Below, one piece after another: positions 35,036 through 42,309 of a stretch of DNA of 64,000 nucleotides (the stretch's first letter is position 1; each line of letters starts with the position of its first letter). The DNA is taken from contig CAYNJC010000024.1 in NCBI GenBank assembly GCA_964397565.1, positions 1 through 64,000 on the forward strand, given 5' to 3'. Source of the stretch: JAPLST01 sp964397565 (GTDB lineage: Bacteria > Auribacterota > UBA3054 > JAPLST01). The notes under the pieces are model-generated. The model saw only the letters and a list, made by a program, of their open reading frames with translations. It searched no databases and was not told the DNA's origin. Both the position numbers and the translations under genes were made by a program.

Positions 35036-35821
35036 ATGATTATTGTTGTATGCATCAAGCAAGTGCCGGACACGAACAATGTCCGTATCAATCCGGAAAC
35101 GAAGACGCTAATTCGCGAAGGCGTTGAGTCAATTATCAACCCGTTTGACTGCTATGCGCTGGAAGAGGGCGTGCGGCTGAAAGAACGCTTTGGCGGCAAA
35201 GTCATGGTCCTGACCATGGGCCCGCCGCAGGCGGAGAGCGCGCTGCGCGAAGCGATCAGTCTGGGCGCCGATGAGGCCGTCTTGTTGTCCGACCGCGCCT
35301 TCGCCGGCTCCGATACGCTGGCAACCTCGTATGCGTTGTCGCAGGCGATTCGCAAGTACGGCCAGGTGGATTTGATCATCTGCGGCAAGCAGGCGATCGA
35401 CGGCGACACCGCCCAGGTTGGGCCTGGCATCGCCGTGCATCTCGGCATTCCGCAGATCACGTATGTGCGCAAGATCGAGGCGATTGAACACGGTGTCATT
35501 CGTGCCGAACGCCTGAATGAAGAGGGCTATGACGTGCTGGAAGTGACGCTGCCGGCGATGCTGACCGTCGTCAAGGAGATCAACCAGCCGCGCATCGCCA
35601 GTTTGAAAGGCAAGATGACGGCCAAGAAGGCGACGATTCCGACCTGGACGGCAGCCGACGTCGGCGCCGAGCCGGCGCTGGTCGGGCTCGAAGGCTCACC
35701 GACCATGGTTGTCGAAATCTTCACCCCGCCGCCGCGCAAAGGCGGGAAGACGATTACCGGCGAACCCGCCGCTGTTGCCAGCGAGGCCATTCGCGACATG
35801 CGTGCCATGAGCATCGTCTGA
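35036..35821 (+). CDS. etfB: Electron transfer flavoprotein beta subunit
   Basis: 261 aa. CIKQVPDTNNVRINPETKTLIREGVESIINPFD at the N-terminus is the classic EtfB opening (quoted motif core VPDTNNVRINP). AISLGADEAVLLSD, GKQAIDGDTAQVGPGIA and the C-terminal TPPPRKGGK follow. Forms the heterodimer with EtfA and binds FAD/AMP. It lies 16 bases after the dehydrogenase. Confidence 0.94.
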   Translation: MIIVVCIKQVPDTNNVRINPETKTLIREGVESIINPFDCYALEEGVRLKERFGGKVMVLTMGPPQAESALREAISLGADEAVLLSDRAFAGSDTLATSYALSQAIRKYGQVDLIICGKQAIDGDTAQVGPGIAVHLGIPQITYVRKIEAIEHGVIRAERLNEEGYDVLEVTLPAMLTVVKEINQPRIASLKGKMTAKKATIPTWTAADVGAEPALVGLEGSPTMVVEIFTPPPRKGGKTITGEPAAVASEAIRDMRAMSIV

Positions 35822-35865
35822 GTGCGTGATCTGAAATCTCAAATCTCAAATTCATAAAAGCCGCC

Positions 35866-37056
35866 ATGCCCCTGATTATTGACCAAGAAAAATGCACCGG
35901 CTGCGCCGTCTGCCTCGAACGTTGCCCGTTTAATGCGCTGACGATTGTGGACAATGTCGCCCAGGTTGACGACGTCACCTGCACGCTGTGCGGCGCGTGC
36001 GCCAAACAGGGCGTCTGCCCGTTTGACGCCATCACCCTGCTGTGCGAGAAGAAAGACGCCAAGACCGGGCTGGACGCACATCGCAATATCTGGATCTTCG
36101 CCGAGCAGAAGAAAGGCGTGCTGCAAGGCGTCGTGTACGAACTGCTGGGCAAGGCGCGCGAACTGGCGGATGTCCGCCAACAGGAAGTCTGGGCCGTGCT
36201 GCTGGGCAAGACCGTGGCGCACAAAGCGCAAGAGCTGATCGCCTGCGGGGCCGACAAAGTCGTGGTCGTCGAAGACGATTGCCTCGAATTCTTCGAGGAT
36301 GAAACATATTCGACGGTGATCACCCGGCTGTGCCGGAAGTATAAGCCGGAGATCGTGCTATGCGGCGCGACTACGATCGGTCGCGCGCTGATCCCGCGCG
36401 TGGCCGTGCAGCTCAAGACCGGCTTGACCGCCGATTGCACCGCACTGCACATCGACCCGGAAAAACAGTTGCTGGTGCAAACGCGCCCGGCCTTTGGCGG
36501 CAATATCATGGCGCGCATTCTCTGCCCGCTGCACCGCCCGCAAATGTCAACCGTGCGCCACAAAGTGTTCCCCGCGGCGCAACCGGACTCAAGCCGCACC
36601 GGCGAAGTCATTCGCGAAGCGTTTGACGCGCGCGAAAAGGCCAACAATGCGCGCGTGGTGGATGTCATCGAGATTCTCGAAGACACCGTCAACCTGACGG
36701 AGGCCAACATCATTGTCAGCGGCGGGCGCGGCATCAAAGGGCCGGAAAACTTCACCCTGCTGCATGATCTGGCCAAGGCCGTCGGCGGAGCCGTCGGCGC
36801 CAGCCGCGCCGCGGTGGATGAAGGCTGGATTCAGTATTCGCACCAAGTCGGGCAGACCGGCAAGACGGTCAATCCGAAAGTCTACATCGCCTGCGGTATT
36901 TCCGGTCAGATTCAGCATTTGGTCGGAATGCAGTCGTCCGATGTGATTATCGCGATCAACAAGGATCCTGACGCGCCGATGATGAAAATCGCCACACTGG
37001 CCCTCTGCGGCGACCTGTTCCAAATCATTCCGGAGCTGATCAAGCAACTCAAGTAA
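35866..37056 (+). CDS. etfA: Electron transfer flavoprotein alpha subunit with N-terminal 2x[4Fe-4S] ferredoxin domain
   Basis: 396 aa. Residues 1-60 form a ferredoxin: cluster 1 Cys10, 13, 16, 20 (CTGCAVCLERCP), cluster 2 Cys39, 42, 45, 51 (CTLCGACAKQGVCP, with a five-residue gap before the last Cys). The rest is EtfA, with RPAFGGNIMARI and the C-terminal FAD site SGRGIKG, VGASRAAVDEGW, QVGQTGKTVNPK and YIACGISGQIQH. Ferredoxin-fused EtfA is known from caffeyl-CoA reductase (CarE) and other bifurcating or anaerobic ETFs. It suggests low-potential electron transfer with the adjacent dehydrogenase. Confidence 0.93.
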   Translation: MPLIIDQEKCTGCAVCLERCPFNALTIVDNVAQVDDVTCTLCGACAKQGVCPFDAITLLCEKKDAKTGLDAHRNIWIFAEQKKGVLQGVVYELLGKARELADVRQQEVWAVLLGKTVAHKAQELIACGADKVVVVEDDCLEFFEDETYSTVITRLCRKYKPEIVLCGATTIGRALIPRVAVQLKTGLTADCTALHIDPEKQLLVQTRPAFGGNIMARILCPLHRPQMSTVRHKVFPAAQPDSSRTGEVIREAFDAREKANNARVVDVIEILEDTVNLTEANIIVSGGRGIKGPENFTLLHDLAKAVGGAVGASRAAVDEGWIQYSHQVGQTGKTVNPKVYIACGISGQIQHLVGMQSSDVIIAINKDPDAPMMKIATLALCGDLFQIIPELIKQLK

Positions 37057-37182
37057 TGTCGTGCTGCGGCCTATAGCTGCCACGAGGGCACGAAGAAAAC
37101 GCAGGCCATGATGTAGGCGGCGACTGGAGAGTGTGGCTGGGCTTTCAGCCCGTCGATTCGTTCGCAGCCAACAAGGACGATT

Positions 37183-37818
37183 ATGAAATCCCTTTTGCAC
37201 ATTATCGCCAGTCCGCGCGGCGCACAGTCACGCTCCAACCGCATCGCCGCGGCATTTCTGGCCGAAACCACCCGGCGCAGGCCCGCGCTGCACATTGACA
37301 CGCTCAACGTTTTTGACGAACCCCTGCCCGCGCTTACGGCGGTGCGCGTCGGCGGCAAGTATCAACTGATGGCAGGTCAAGAGCTGAACGCGGCAGCGGA
37401 AAAAAGCTGGAAGGCCATTGTCGCACAGATCACCCGCTTTTTGGCCGCCGACGCCTATCTCATCAGCACGCCCATGTGGAACTTCGGCGTGCCGTATGCG
37501 CTGAAGCACTATTTGGATGTGATTGTCCAGCCGAAGCATTTGTTTCGTTACACTGAACAAGGGCCGGTCGGATTGGCGCTGAACAAACGCATGCTGGTGG
37601 TCAGTGCCCGCGGCGGCGATTACAGCATCGACAGTCCGTATCATGCCTGTGATTTTGTGGAACCCTATCTGCGCACCGTGTTCGGCTTTGTCGGCATTAG
37701 CGACCTGACGTTTGTCAATGCGCAGCCGTTGGATGCCGGCGACCCGCAAGTGACCGAGAGCAAACTGGCCGAGGCTGAGACACAGGCCCGCGCCATAGCC
37801 GTCCAGTGGTGCAGCTGA
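37183..37818 (+). CDS. azoR: FMN-dependent NADH:quinone reductase / azoreductase
   Basis: 211 aa flavodoxin-like fold. SPRGAQSRSNRIAAAFL near the N-terminus binds the FMN phosphate; STPMWNFGVPYALKHYLD and SARGGDYS are AzoR family motifs around the flavin. It reduces quinones or azo compounds with NADH. No operon partner: preceded by a 126-base region containing a CACGAAG-type repeat. Confidence 0.9.
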   Translation: MKSLLHIIASPRGAQSRSNRIAAAFLAETTRRRPALHIDTLNVFDEPLPALTAVRVGGKYQLMAGQELNAAAEKSWKAIVAQITRFLAADAYLISTPMWNFGVPYALKHYLDVIVQPKHLFRYTEQGPVGLALNKRMLVVSARGGDYSIDSPYHACDFVEPYLRTVFGFVGISDLTFVNAQPLDAGDPQVTESKLAEAETQARAIAVQWCS

Positions 37819-37980
37819 GGCTTTATCTCCTGTAGTCGCGGCGCTCTGCGCCGAGCGCCTCTGATATCTCCCTTTGCTAAAGGGAGTACCCGGCTTGGCG
37901 GGGGGGAGGGATTTATCTCGGACGACCTGGCAAGTTCACCAACAAATAGCCCCGGCACCCGCTTTACTATAAGGGGGATT

Positions 37981-39042
37981 TCAGCGACCGACCTGCGGCG
38001 CCTGGCACCGTTCAGCAAAGCCGCGCGAAGTGAAGAAGCCCAAGACGTTGGTGCCTGGCGCCGGTCGCACGATAATCAGACATTCCAGATTTGTCACGTG
38101 CTCCGCCAAGGCAATGGCATCGGTTGCCGGCATAGTGAACAATGCCGTGGACCATGCATCAGCGCTGGTACAGTCGGGCGCCCAGGTGGTGACGCTGATC
38201 GTCTCGGTTTGCAGCGGCGTGCCGCTGCGCAGATCGATGATGTGCATGACGCTGTTGCTGCCACGCTGGTAGAAATTTCGATAGCTGCCCGAAGTGGAAA
38301 CCGCGCCGCGCTGCATGGCAATAATGCGATCACGCAAGTAGGCGCCATCCATGGCGTGCGCATCGGGCACTTGGATGCCGACATGCCACGTCTTGCTGCC
38401 GTCGGATGAAACCCGAATCTCGCCGCCACCATTGACCAAGAAGTTGGTGAAGCCATGCTGCAACAGTTGCTCTGCGGCCCGATCAACCGCAACGCCCGCC
38501 GCCATCGAGCTCAAGTCAACCTCCACGCCGGCAACCACGGTACTCACGGCCTGCTGTTCTGGCAGACGCACAAGCTTGTCCATGCCGCTGCGCGCGCGGG
38601 CCGCGGCAAGCTCGGTTGCATCAGGCACGCGATTAGTCTTGCCAGGGCCAAAGCCCCAGGCGCGAATCAACGGGCCGGCACAGACATCATAGCTGCCGCT
38701 GGTGTAGCGCCACAATTCCTGCGCGAAACGCAAGCAGTCCATGGTTTGGGTTGTGACGGGCACCAGCGTGCCAAGCCGGGCGGCGCGGATGCGTGCCACA
38801 TCATTACTTGGCAAAAACCAACTCAACTGCTGCTCGACGTTGTCAATTGCGGCGAACGCGGCCTGCATGGCCCGCTGCACATCTACCGCCGCGCGCGGCA
38901 TGGCCATCACCTGAATCTCGACGACCGTGGCCATGGCAAAGCGCTGCTCGACGAAACGCTGCGGCCGCGAACAGCCGCATAACACGCTTGCGCTCGCGAC
39001 GCACAATAAAACAGAGATCTGTCTGGTAACGCTATGGTGCAT
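37981..39042 (-). CDS. apbE: FAD:protein FMN transferase (ApbE family), lipoprotein
   Basis: About 353 aa. It starts with a lipoprotein-type signal (VLLCVASASVLCGCS). ApbE signatures: AAFAAIDNVEQQLSWF, SGSYDVCAGPLIRAWGFG, VDLSSMAAGVAVDRAAEQL (Ala/Gly region), FLVNGGGEIRVS and ISVTTWAPDCTSADAWSTALF, with Asp/Ser/Thr metal ligands. It flavinylates extracytoplasmic proteins such as RnfG/NqrC or other FMN-binding domains. Target is not in the window. ATG 39042 is chosen because the 90 residues upstream in the open frame show no signal or homology. Confidence 0.9.
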   Translation of the reverse strand: MHHSVTRQISVLLCVASASVLCGCSRPQRFVEQRFAMATVVEIQVMAMPRAAVDVQRAMQAAFAAIDNVEQQLSWFLPSNDVARIRAARLGTLVPVTTQTMDCLRFAQELWRYTSGSYDVCAGPLIRAWGFGPGKTNRVPDATELAAARARSGMDKLVRLPEQQAVSTVVAGVEVDLSSMAAGVAVDRAAEQLLQHGFTNFLVNGGGEIRVSSDGSKTWHVGIQVPDAHAMDGAYLRDRIIAMQRGAVSTSGSYRNFYQRGSNSVMHIIDLRSGTPLQTETISVTTWAPDCTSADAWSTALFTMPATDAIALAEHVTNLECLIIVRPAPGTNVLGFFTSRGFAERCQAPQVGR

Positions 39043-39318
39043 TGAGTCCTTGTGGTAATCAGACTCACATTGTACACAATTCTCGACGGAAGAACATCCA
39101 GACATGAACGCGATTGCTCTCTGCAAGGGGGGAGCCACTTCAGGTGGTGACGCTGCGCGAGCCTGCGCCTTCCCCATGCAGGCGCGGAACGGCGTTCCGC
39201 GTGCAGCAGCACCTTCCGTCACGAAGTGCAACACGAAGCAAGCAACACCCGTTCCGGCCCTTAGCGTGCCCCCTGCTCTGCCATCGACCACGACGCTGCC
39301 CGCCCGCTGCATCTGCTT
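39043..39318. other. Divergent intergenic region with a perfect hairpin
   Basis: Between apbE and the small exported protein. Contains a perfect 8-bp stem, CGCGGAAC-GGC-GTTCCGCG (39183-39201), not followed by a T-run, so more likely a REP-like palindrome than a terminator. No gene seen. Confidence 0.4.
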
Positions 39319-39346
39319 ACATCTGCGTGCATATATGGTAGAATAT
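39319..39346 (+). promoter_or_regulatory. Promoter of small exported protein gene
   Basis: TTACAT (39319-39324), 16-base spacer, TAGAAT (39341-39346). The leader to ATG 39416 is about 65 bases. Confidence 0.55.
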
Positions 39347-39415
39347 ACTTAGCGAAGCGTTCGCACGTGATGCGGACGTCACCATTCACCCCTACGCGAC
39401 CCGTAAGGAAGACCT

Positions 39416-39904
39416 ATGAAAACTCATATCATGTTGCTGCTGGTACTTGCCACCATAATCATAGCCATTTCGCATCGCGCCAGCGGCGCCACATTGCTGT
39501 GGACCAACACGCTGCCCGTGAATGCCACTTTGACCGATCTGATGCCGGACGGCAAGGGCGGCGTGGTCATCTGCTATTCGCTTGTGACGTCCGCCTATAT
39601 CCGCTATCTCGACAAGAACGGCGTCAAGCTCTGGGAGTCAATATTCTCTAGCGCCAGCGAGGCCTATGCCGACTACATCTCCAAAAAGCAGGTCATTGTG
39701 GTCGTATTCCAGTCCGGTCAGTTCGCGGCGTGGCAGTTCGAGCTCAAGACCGGCAATTCGCAGCCCATCGCGAGCGCCGCTGGCTCGGACTTCACCTTTG
39801 GTCCGGCGGTCCCCACGGCTAACAAGGACGCCAAAGGCTTTTTCCTGTTCCAACGTGTCACCGCCACCAACGCGCGCGTGATCCAGCGTTACTCGTACAA
39901 GTAA
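39416..39904 (+). CDS. Small exported protein, beta-propeller-fragment-like
   Basis: 162 aa with a signal peptide (MLLLVLATIIIAISHRASG). The mature part has two or three blade-like segments (GVVICYSLVTSAYIRYLDKNG and FFLFQRVTATNARVIQRYS), resembling part of a PQQ-type or other beta-propeller but too short for a full one. AAGGAAG lies before the ATG. No recognised family. Either a small lineage-specific envelope protein or a remnant of a longer propeller protein. Confidence 0.6.
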   Translation: MKTHIMLLLVLATIIIAISHRASGATLLWTNTLPVNATLTDLMPDGKGGVVICYSLVTSAYIRYLDKNGVKLWESIFSSASEAYADYISKKQVIVVVFQSGQFAAWQFELKTGNSQPIASAAGSDFTFGPAVPTANKDAKGFFLFQRVTATNARVIQRYSYK

Positions 39905-40433
39905 TCGGCTGTAGCAAGGTAGGGGAGCATTGCACTTGCTGGCCCAGCCGTTGCTTCAGTTCTGTGGGAGGGTCGCCGGCCCGGCGACCACCAATGTATC
40001 CGCCGATGCCGCAATGTAGGAGCGGCTGCCATGCCGCGAAGCTGCCGCCCCTGCCGCAGATGAAGGATTGCCTCTCTGAGTTGCCGCCACTGCAATGCGC
40101 GCCGGCGACGTCTGCGCCGTACCGCCCACGGCGGTAGGGTTGGGGGATGTTGCTGGCGACCAGCGCTGGAGCTGGCTTGGCCAGTCCCGCCATCGGCGGG
40201 ATTGACAGTCAATGCATGCCCCTATTCTGGGCCGGCGAATCCGCCGGGCTGCCGCAGCAGCCACGCCGCCACGCAAGCGCCGCGCCGCAATCTGCTCCAG
40301 AGTGGGAGCGACCTCAGTGTCGCGATTCTTGCTTGTTGTGACCGTCGTATCGTCACAGTTCTGCGACGTGCGAGCCGCCGTGCTGGCTTGGCGAGTCCCG
40401 CCAGCGGCGTGGACCGCGAATCTGTTGCACCTC

Positions 40434-40636
40434 TGCGAAGGGAACGCCGATCTCCAGATCGGCTGAAGGTAGGTGCGATCGCCCGATCGCACCTTCTGCT
40501 GGAGCGCGCCCTGCACGCAACCTCCGGCATCTCTGCGGCACGATAAACGTGGCGGAACTTCGATTCTGCCAAAAGAGCGTTCGCGTCCTTAAGTCGACCT
40601 GCATGTGCTATCGGCGGGATCAACGGTCAATGCATG
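40434..40636 (+). repeat. Direct repeat unit A with two hairpins
   Basis: Hairpin 1: GCCGATCT-CC-AGATCGGC (40446-40463). Hairpin 2: AGGTGCGATCG-CC-CGATCGCACCT (40471-40494). The right half (GATAAACGTGGCGGAAC...AAGAGCGTTCGCGTCCTTAAG) is nearly identical to unit B. Confidence 0.75.
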
Positions 40637-40762
40637 CTGCTGCTCTGGCCTCTCCATGCCATTCTGCCGCAAAGAAGATTAAGTGTCAATTGTTCACGCC
40701 TGACCCCAGTCCGCCCTGACCCCAGTCCGCCCCCGCCTGACCCCAGTCCGCCCCTGTTGCTT

Positions 40763-41003
40763 TGCGAAGGGAACGCCGATCCCCGGATCGGCTGAAGGTA
40801 GGTGCGATCGCCCGATCGCACCTTCTGCTGGAAGTCGCGCACATGGACCCGCCGACATATAAGTGGCACGCGCGCGCCGCGTTCCCCTCGGCGCTGACGT
40901 AGCGGCGCGGTAAACGTGGCGGAACGTCGATTCTGACCAAAGAGCGTTCGCGTCCTTAAGTCGACGTGCATGTGCTATCGGCGGGATCAACTATCAATGC
41001 ATG
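40763..41003 (+). repeat. Direct repeat unit B with covarying hairpin
   Basis: Hairpin 1 here is GCCGATCC-CC-GGATCGGC (40775-40792), a T-A to C-G pair change relative to unit A that preserves pairing. Hairpin 2 (40800-40823) is identical to unit A. About 35 bases are inserted between the hairpins and the common right half. Confidence 0.75.
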
Positions 41004-41086
41004 ACCCTACTCCGACCCCCAGTAAATAGGCCGAAAGAGCGCCTTAAGTTAGTGCCATTCATGCATGAACCTGCTCGGCCGGAAAA

Positions 41087-41797
41087 TTACGCGGGAACAA
41101 TCATACGGATATACATAGTTAGAAGAAATGGACTAGCAAAGTACACGTAATGTAGAAGTGAAGAAATCCGATTCAGCATTTTGTGGCGGCGCCTAGAACA
41201 CCACGAATACGTAAAGAGAGAGCAGATCATTGTCACAGAATAGAAGAGAAAAAACAAGCAGAAAAATGTGAAGGAATCATGTTGGAATGAAACAGCAATG
41301 TACCAAACACACACAACTGGGCTCAGATACACGATGGTCAAACAGAACACTATCCAGTCAAGTGGCCCACTCCGTGCTATAGGGCTTATGCTACTAATGA
41401 GCAAATTGTCCTTGCTTAATGAGCGTTCTGTCATAAGAAAACGATGCACCAAAACGTAGCACGCCATACCAATTGGAAATCCGGGAACAATCCAAAGGAG
41501 AATATCACTTACTAGACCGCCAAGGCTAGTGCTCCCGTGTATATAAGCGTGTTCCCTAGCCCAAATCAATATTACAAAGTAACTTATCATACATGCCAAG
41601 AAGCCAGATATGCCACAATTCACCATGCTCAAACGCGATGCGATTGTAATGAATATATAGGGCACACAAGCCATTACTGACAGGAGAATACAAAACGCCA
41701 TGTTATGTGGGTCTCGCTCATAGGTTAAAAGCACATAGAAGAACCATATAGCGAGCCAACATATTACTGCAAACACATACTCTATAATCGTCTTCAT
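41087..41797 (-). CDS. AT-rich orphan membrane protein
   Basis: 236 aa, about six or seven hydrophobic helices (VFAVICWLAIWFFYVLLTY, MAFCILLSVMACVPYIFITI, GISGFLACMISYFVILIWA, LVSDILLWIVPGFPIGMACYV and others). No family is recognised. GAGGA lies about 11 bases before ATG 41797. Base composition is clearly more AT-rich than every neighbour, with many Ile, Phe, Ser and Cys residues and AT-ending codons. It sits alone between repeat arrays. This is consistent with recent acquisition; function is unknown. Confidence 0.6.
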   Translation of the reverse strand: MKTIIEYVFAVICWLAIWFFYVLLTYERDPHNMAFCILLSVMACVPYIFITIASRLSMVNCGISGFLACMISYFVILIWAREHAYIHGSTSLGGLVSDILLWIVPGFPIGMACYVLVHRFLMTERSLSKDNLLISSISPIARSGPLDWIVFCLTIVYLSPVVCVWYIAVSFQHDSFTFFCLFFLFYSVTMICSLFTYSWCSRRRHKMLNRISSLLHYVYFASPFLLTMYIRMIVPA

Positions 41798-42024
41798 TTT
41801 ATAAATTCCTCAGGAGCGGATTAGGGTCATGCAATGACAGTTGACAGATGTGCAAGCGTTTGCAGATGCCGGCGCAGACGCGCATGGGTGCGCTGTGCTG
41901 CTGGCGTTCGCGTTGTGCAAATAGAATTCACGCGTGCCAGGATTGCCGCGTTTGCTCACGCGGTACCGCATAGCGGGCGCGGAATGTTAATGGTCATTGC
42001 ATGGCACTCCATTTGAGGGCTACG

Positions 42025-42156
42025 GTCGCTGAGGCCAGCGCCCCTCCCGAAGCAAAGGCCGCTGAGGCCAGCGCCCCTCCCGCAGCAAAGGTCGCTGAGG
42101 CCAGCGCCCCTCCCGCAGCAAAGGTCGCTGAGGCCAGCGACCCTCCCGAAGCAACT
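42025..42156 (+). repeat. 33-bp tandem repeat, exactly four units
   Basis: Units start at 42025, 42058, 42091 and 42124, each GTCGCTGAGGCCAGCGCCCC followed by TCCCGMAGCAAAG. Each contains a potential hairpin (GGTCGCTG-AGGC-CAGCG(A/C)CC) that is perfect in the last unit. Unit-to-unit differences are only a few bases. Confidence 0.85.
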
Positions 42157-42257
42157 GGCTCGGAAATTGTCAATGGTACATTGTAAATCGCAAATCAGCA
42201 TTTGCCTAGCATGGCAGATTGGGTGCGATTCGTCAAGCCGGGGCTGGCCAGATATGA

Positions 42258-42283
42258 CAAAGGCCGGCGTACGCCGGCCTTTG
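42258..42283 (-). terminator. Perfect 13-bp palindrome downstream of PEP-CTERM gene
   Basis: CAAAGGCCGGCGT (42258-42270) is followed directly by its complement (42271-42283), about 25 bases beyond the stop of the minus-strand gene. The T-run is short (TTTG), so termination strength is uncertain. Confidence 0.6.
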
Positions 42284-42309
42284 TTGGAGCAGCAGCAGTC
42301 GCTACGAAA

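Larger units (their letters stand above)
39905..41086. repeat. 1.2-kb array of REP-like palindromes and direct repeats
   Basis: No coding gene supported. Several hairpins follow a GT(A/G)GG head: 39971-39989, 40022-40037, 40308-40323, 40471-40494 and 40800-40823. Two ~200-240-base direct repeats (40434-40636 and 40763-41003) each contain two hairpins and end in TCGGCGGGATCAAC...TCAATGCATG; a partial third end is at 40192-40221. A 16-base unit CTGACCCCAGTCCGCC is repeated three times at 40700-40752. This resembles REP/BIME clusters; no RAYT transposase gene is in the window. Confidence 0.7.
41798..42309. other. Intergenic region with tandem repeat and terminator
   Basis: Holds the four-copy 33-base repeat (42025-42156) and the palindrome at 42258-42283. 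A 61-codon + frame across the repeat is not considered a gene: it has no ribosome site and its protein repeat merely mirrors the DNA repeat. Confidence 0.5.

Noticed and set aside
40434..41003. CRISPR array
   Set aside because: Only two long, unequal repeats with no uniform spacers, and no cas genes. The internal palindromes fit REP-like elements better.
39905..41086. Numerous 60-190 codon frames in the repeat island
   Set aside because: They translate palindromic, GC-rich repeats into Arg/Ala/Pro-rich strings. None has a start context or conserved motif.
42025..42156. CRISPR array at the 33-bp repeats
   Set aside because: The units are directly adjacent with no spacers.
42001..42186. 61-codon frame across the 33-bp tandem repeat as a repeat-protein gene
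   Set aside because: No Shine-Dalgarno or signal. The peptide repeat follows automatically from a period divisible by three, and the reverse strand is also open.
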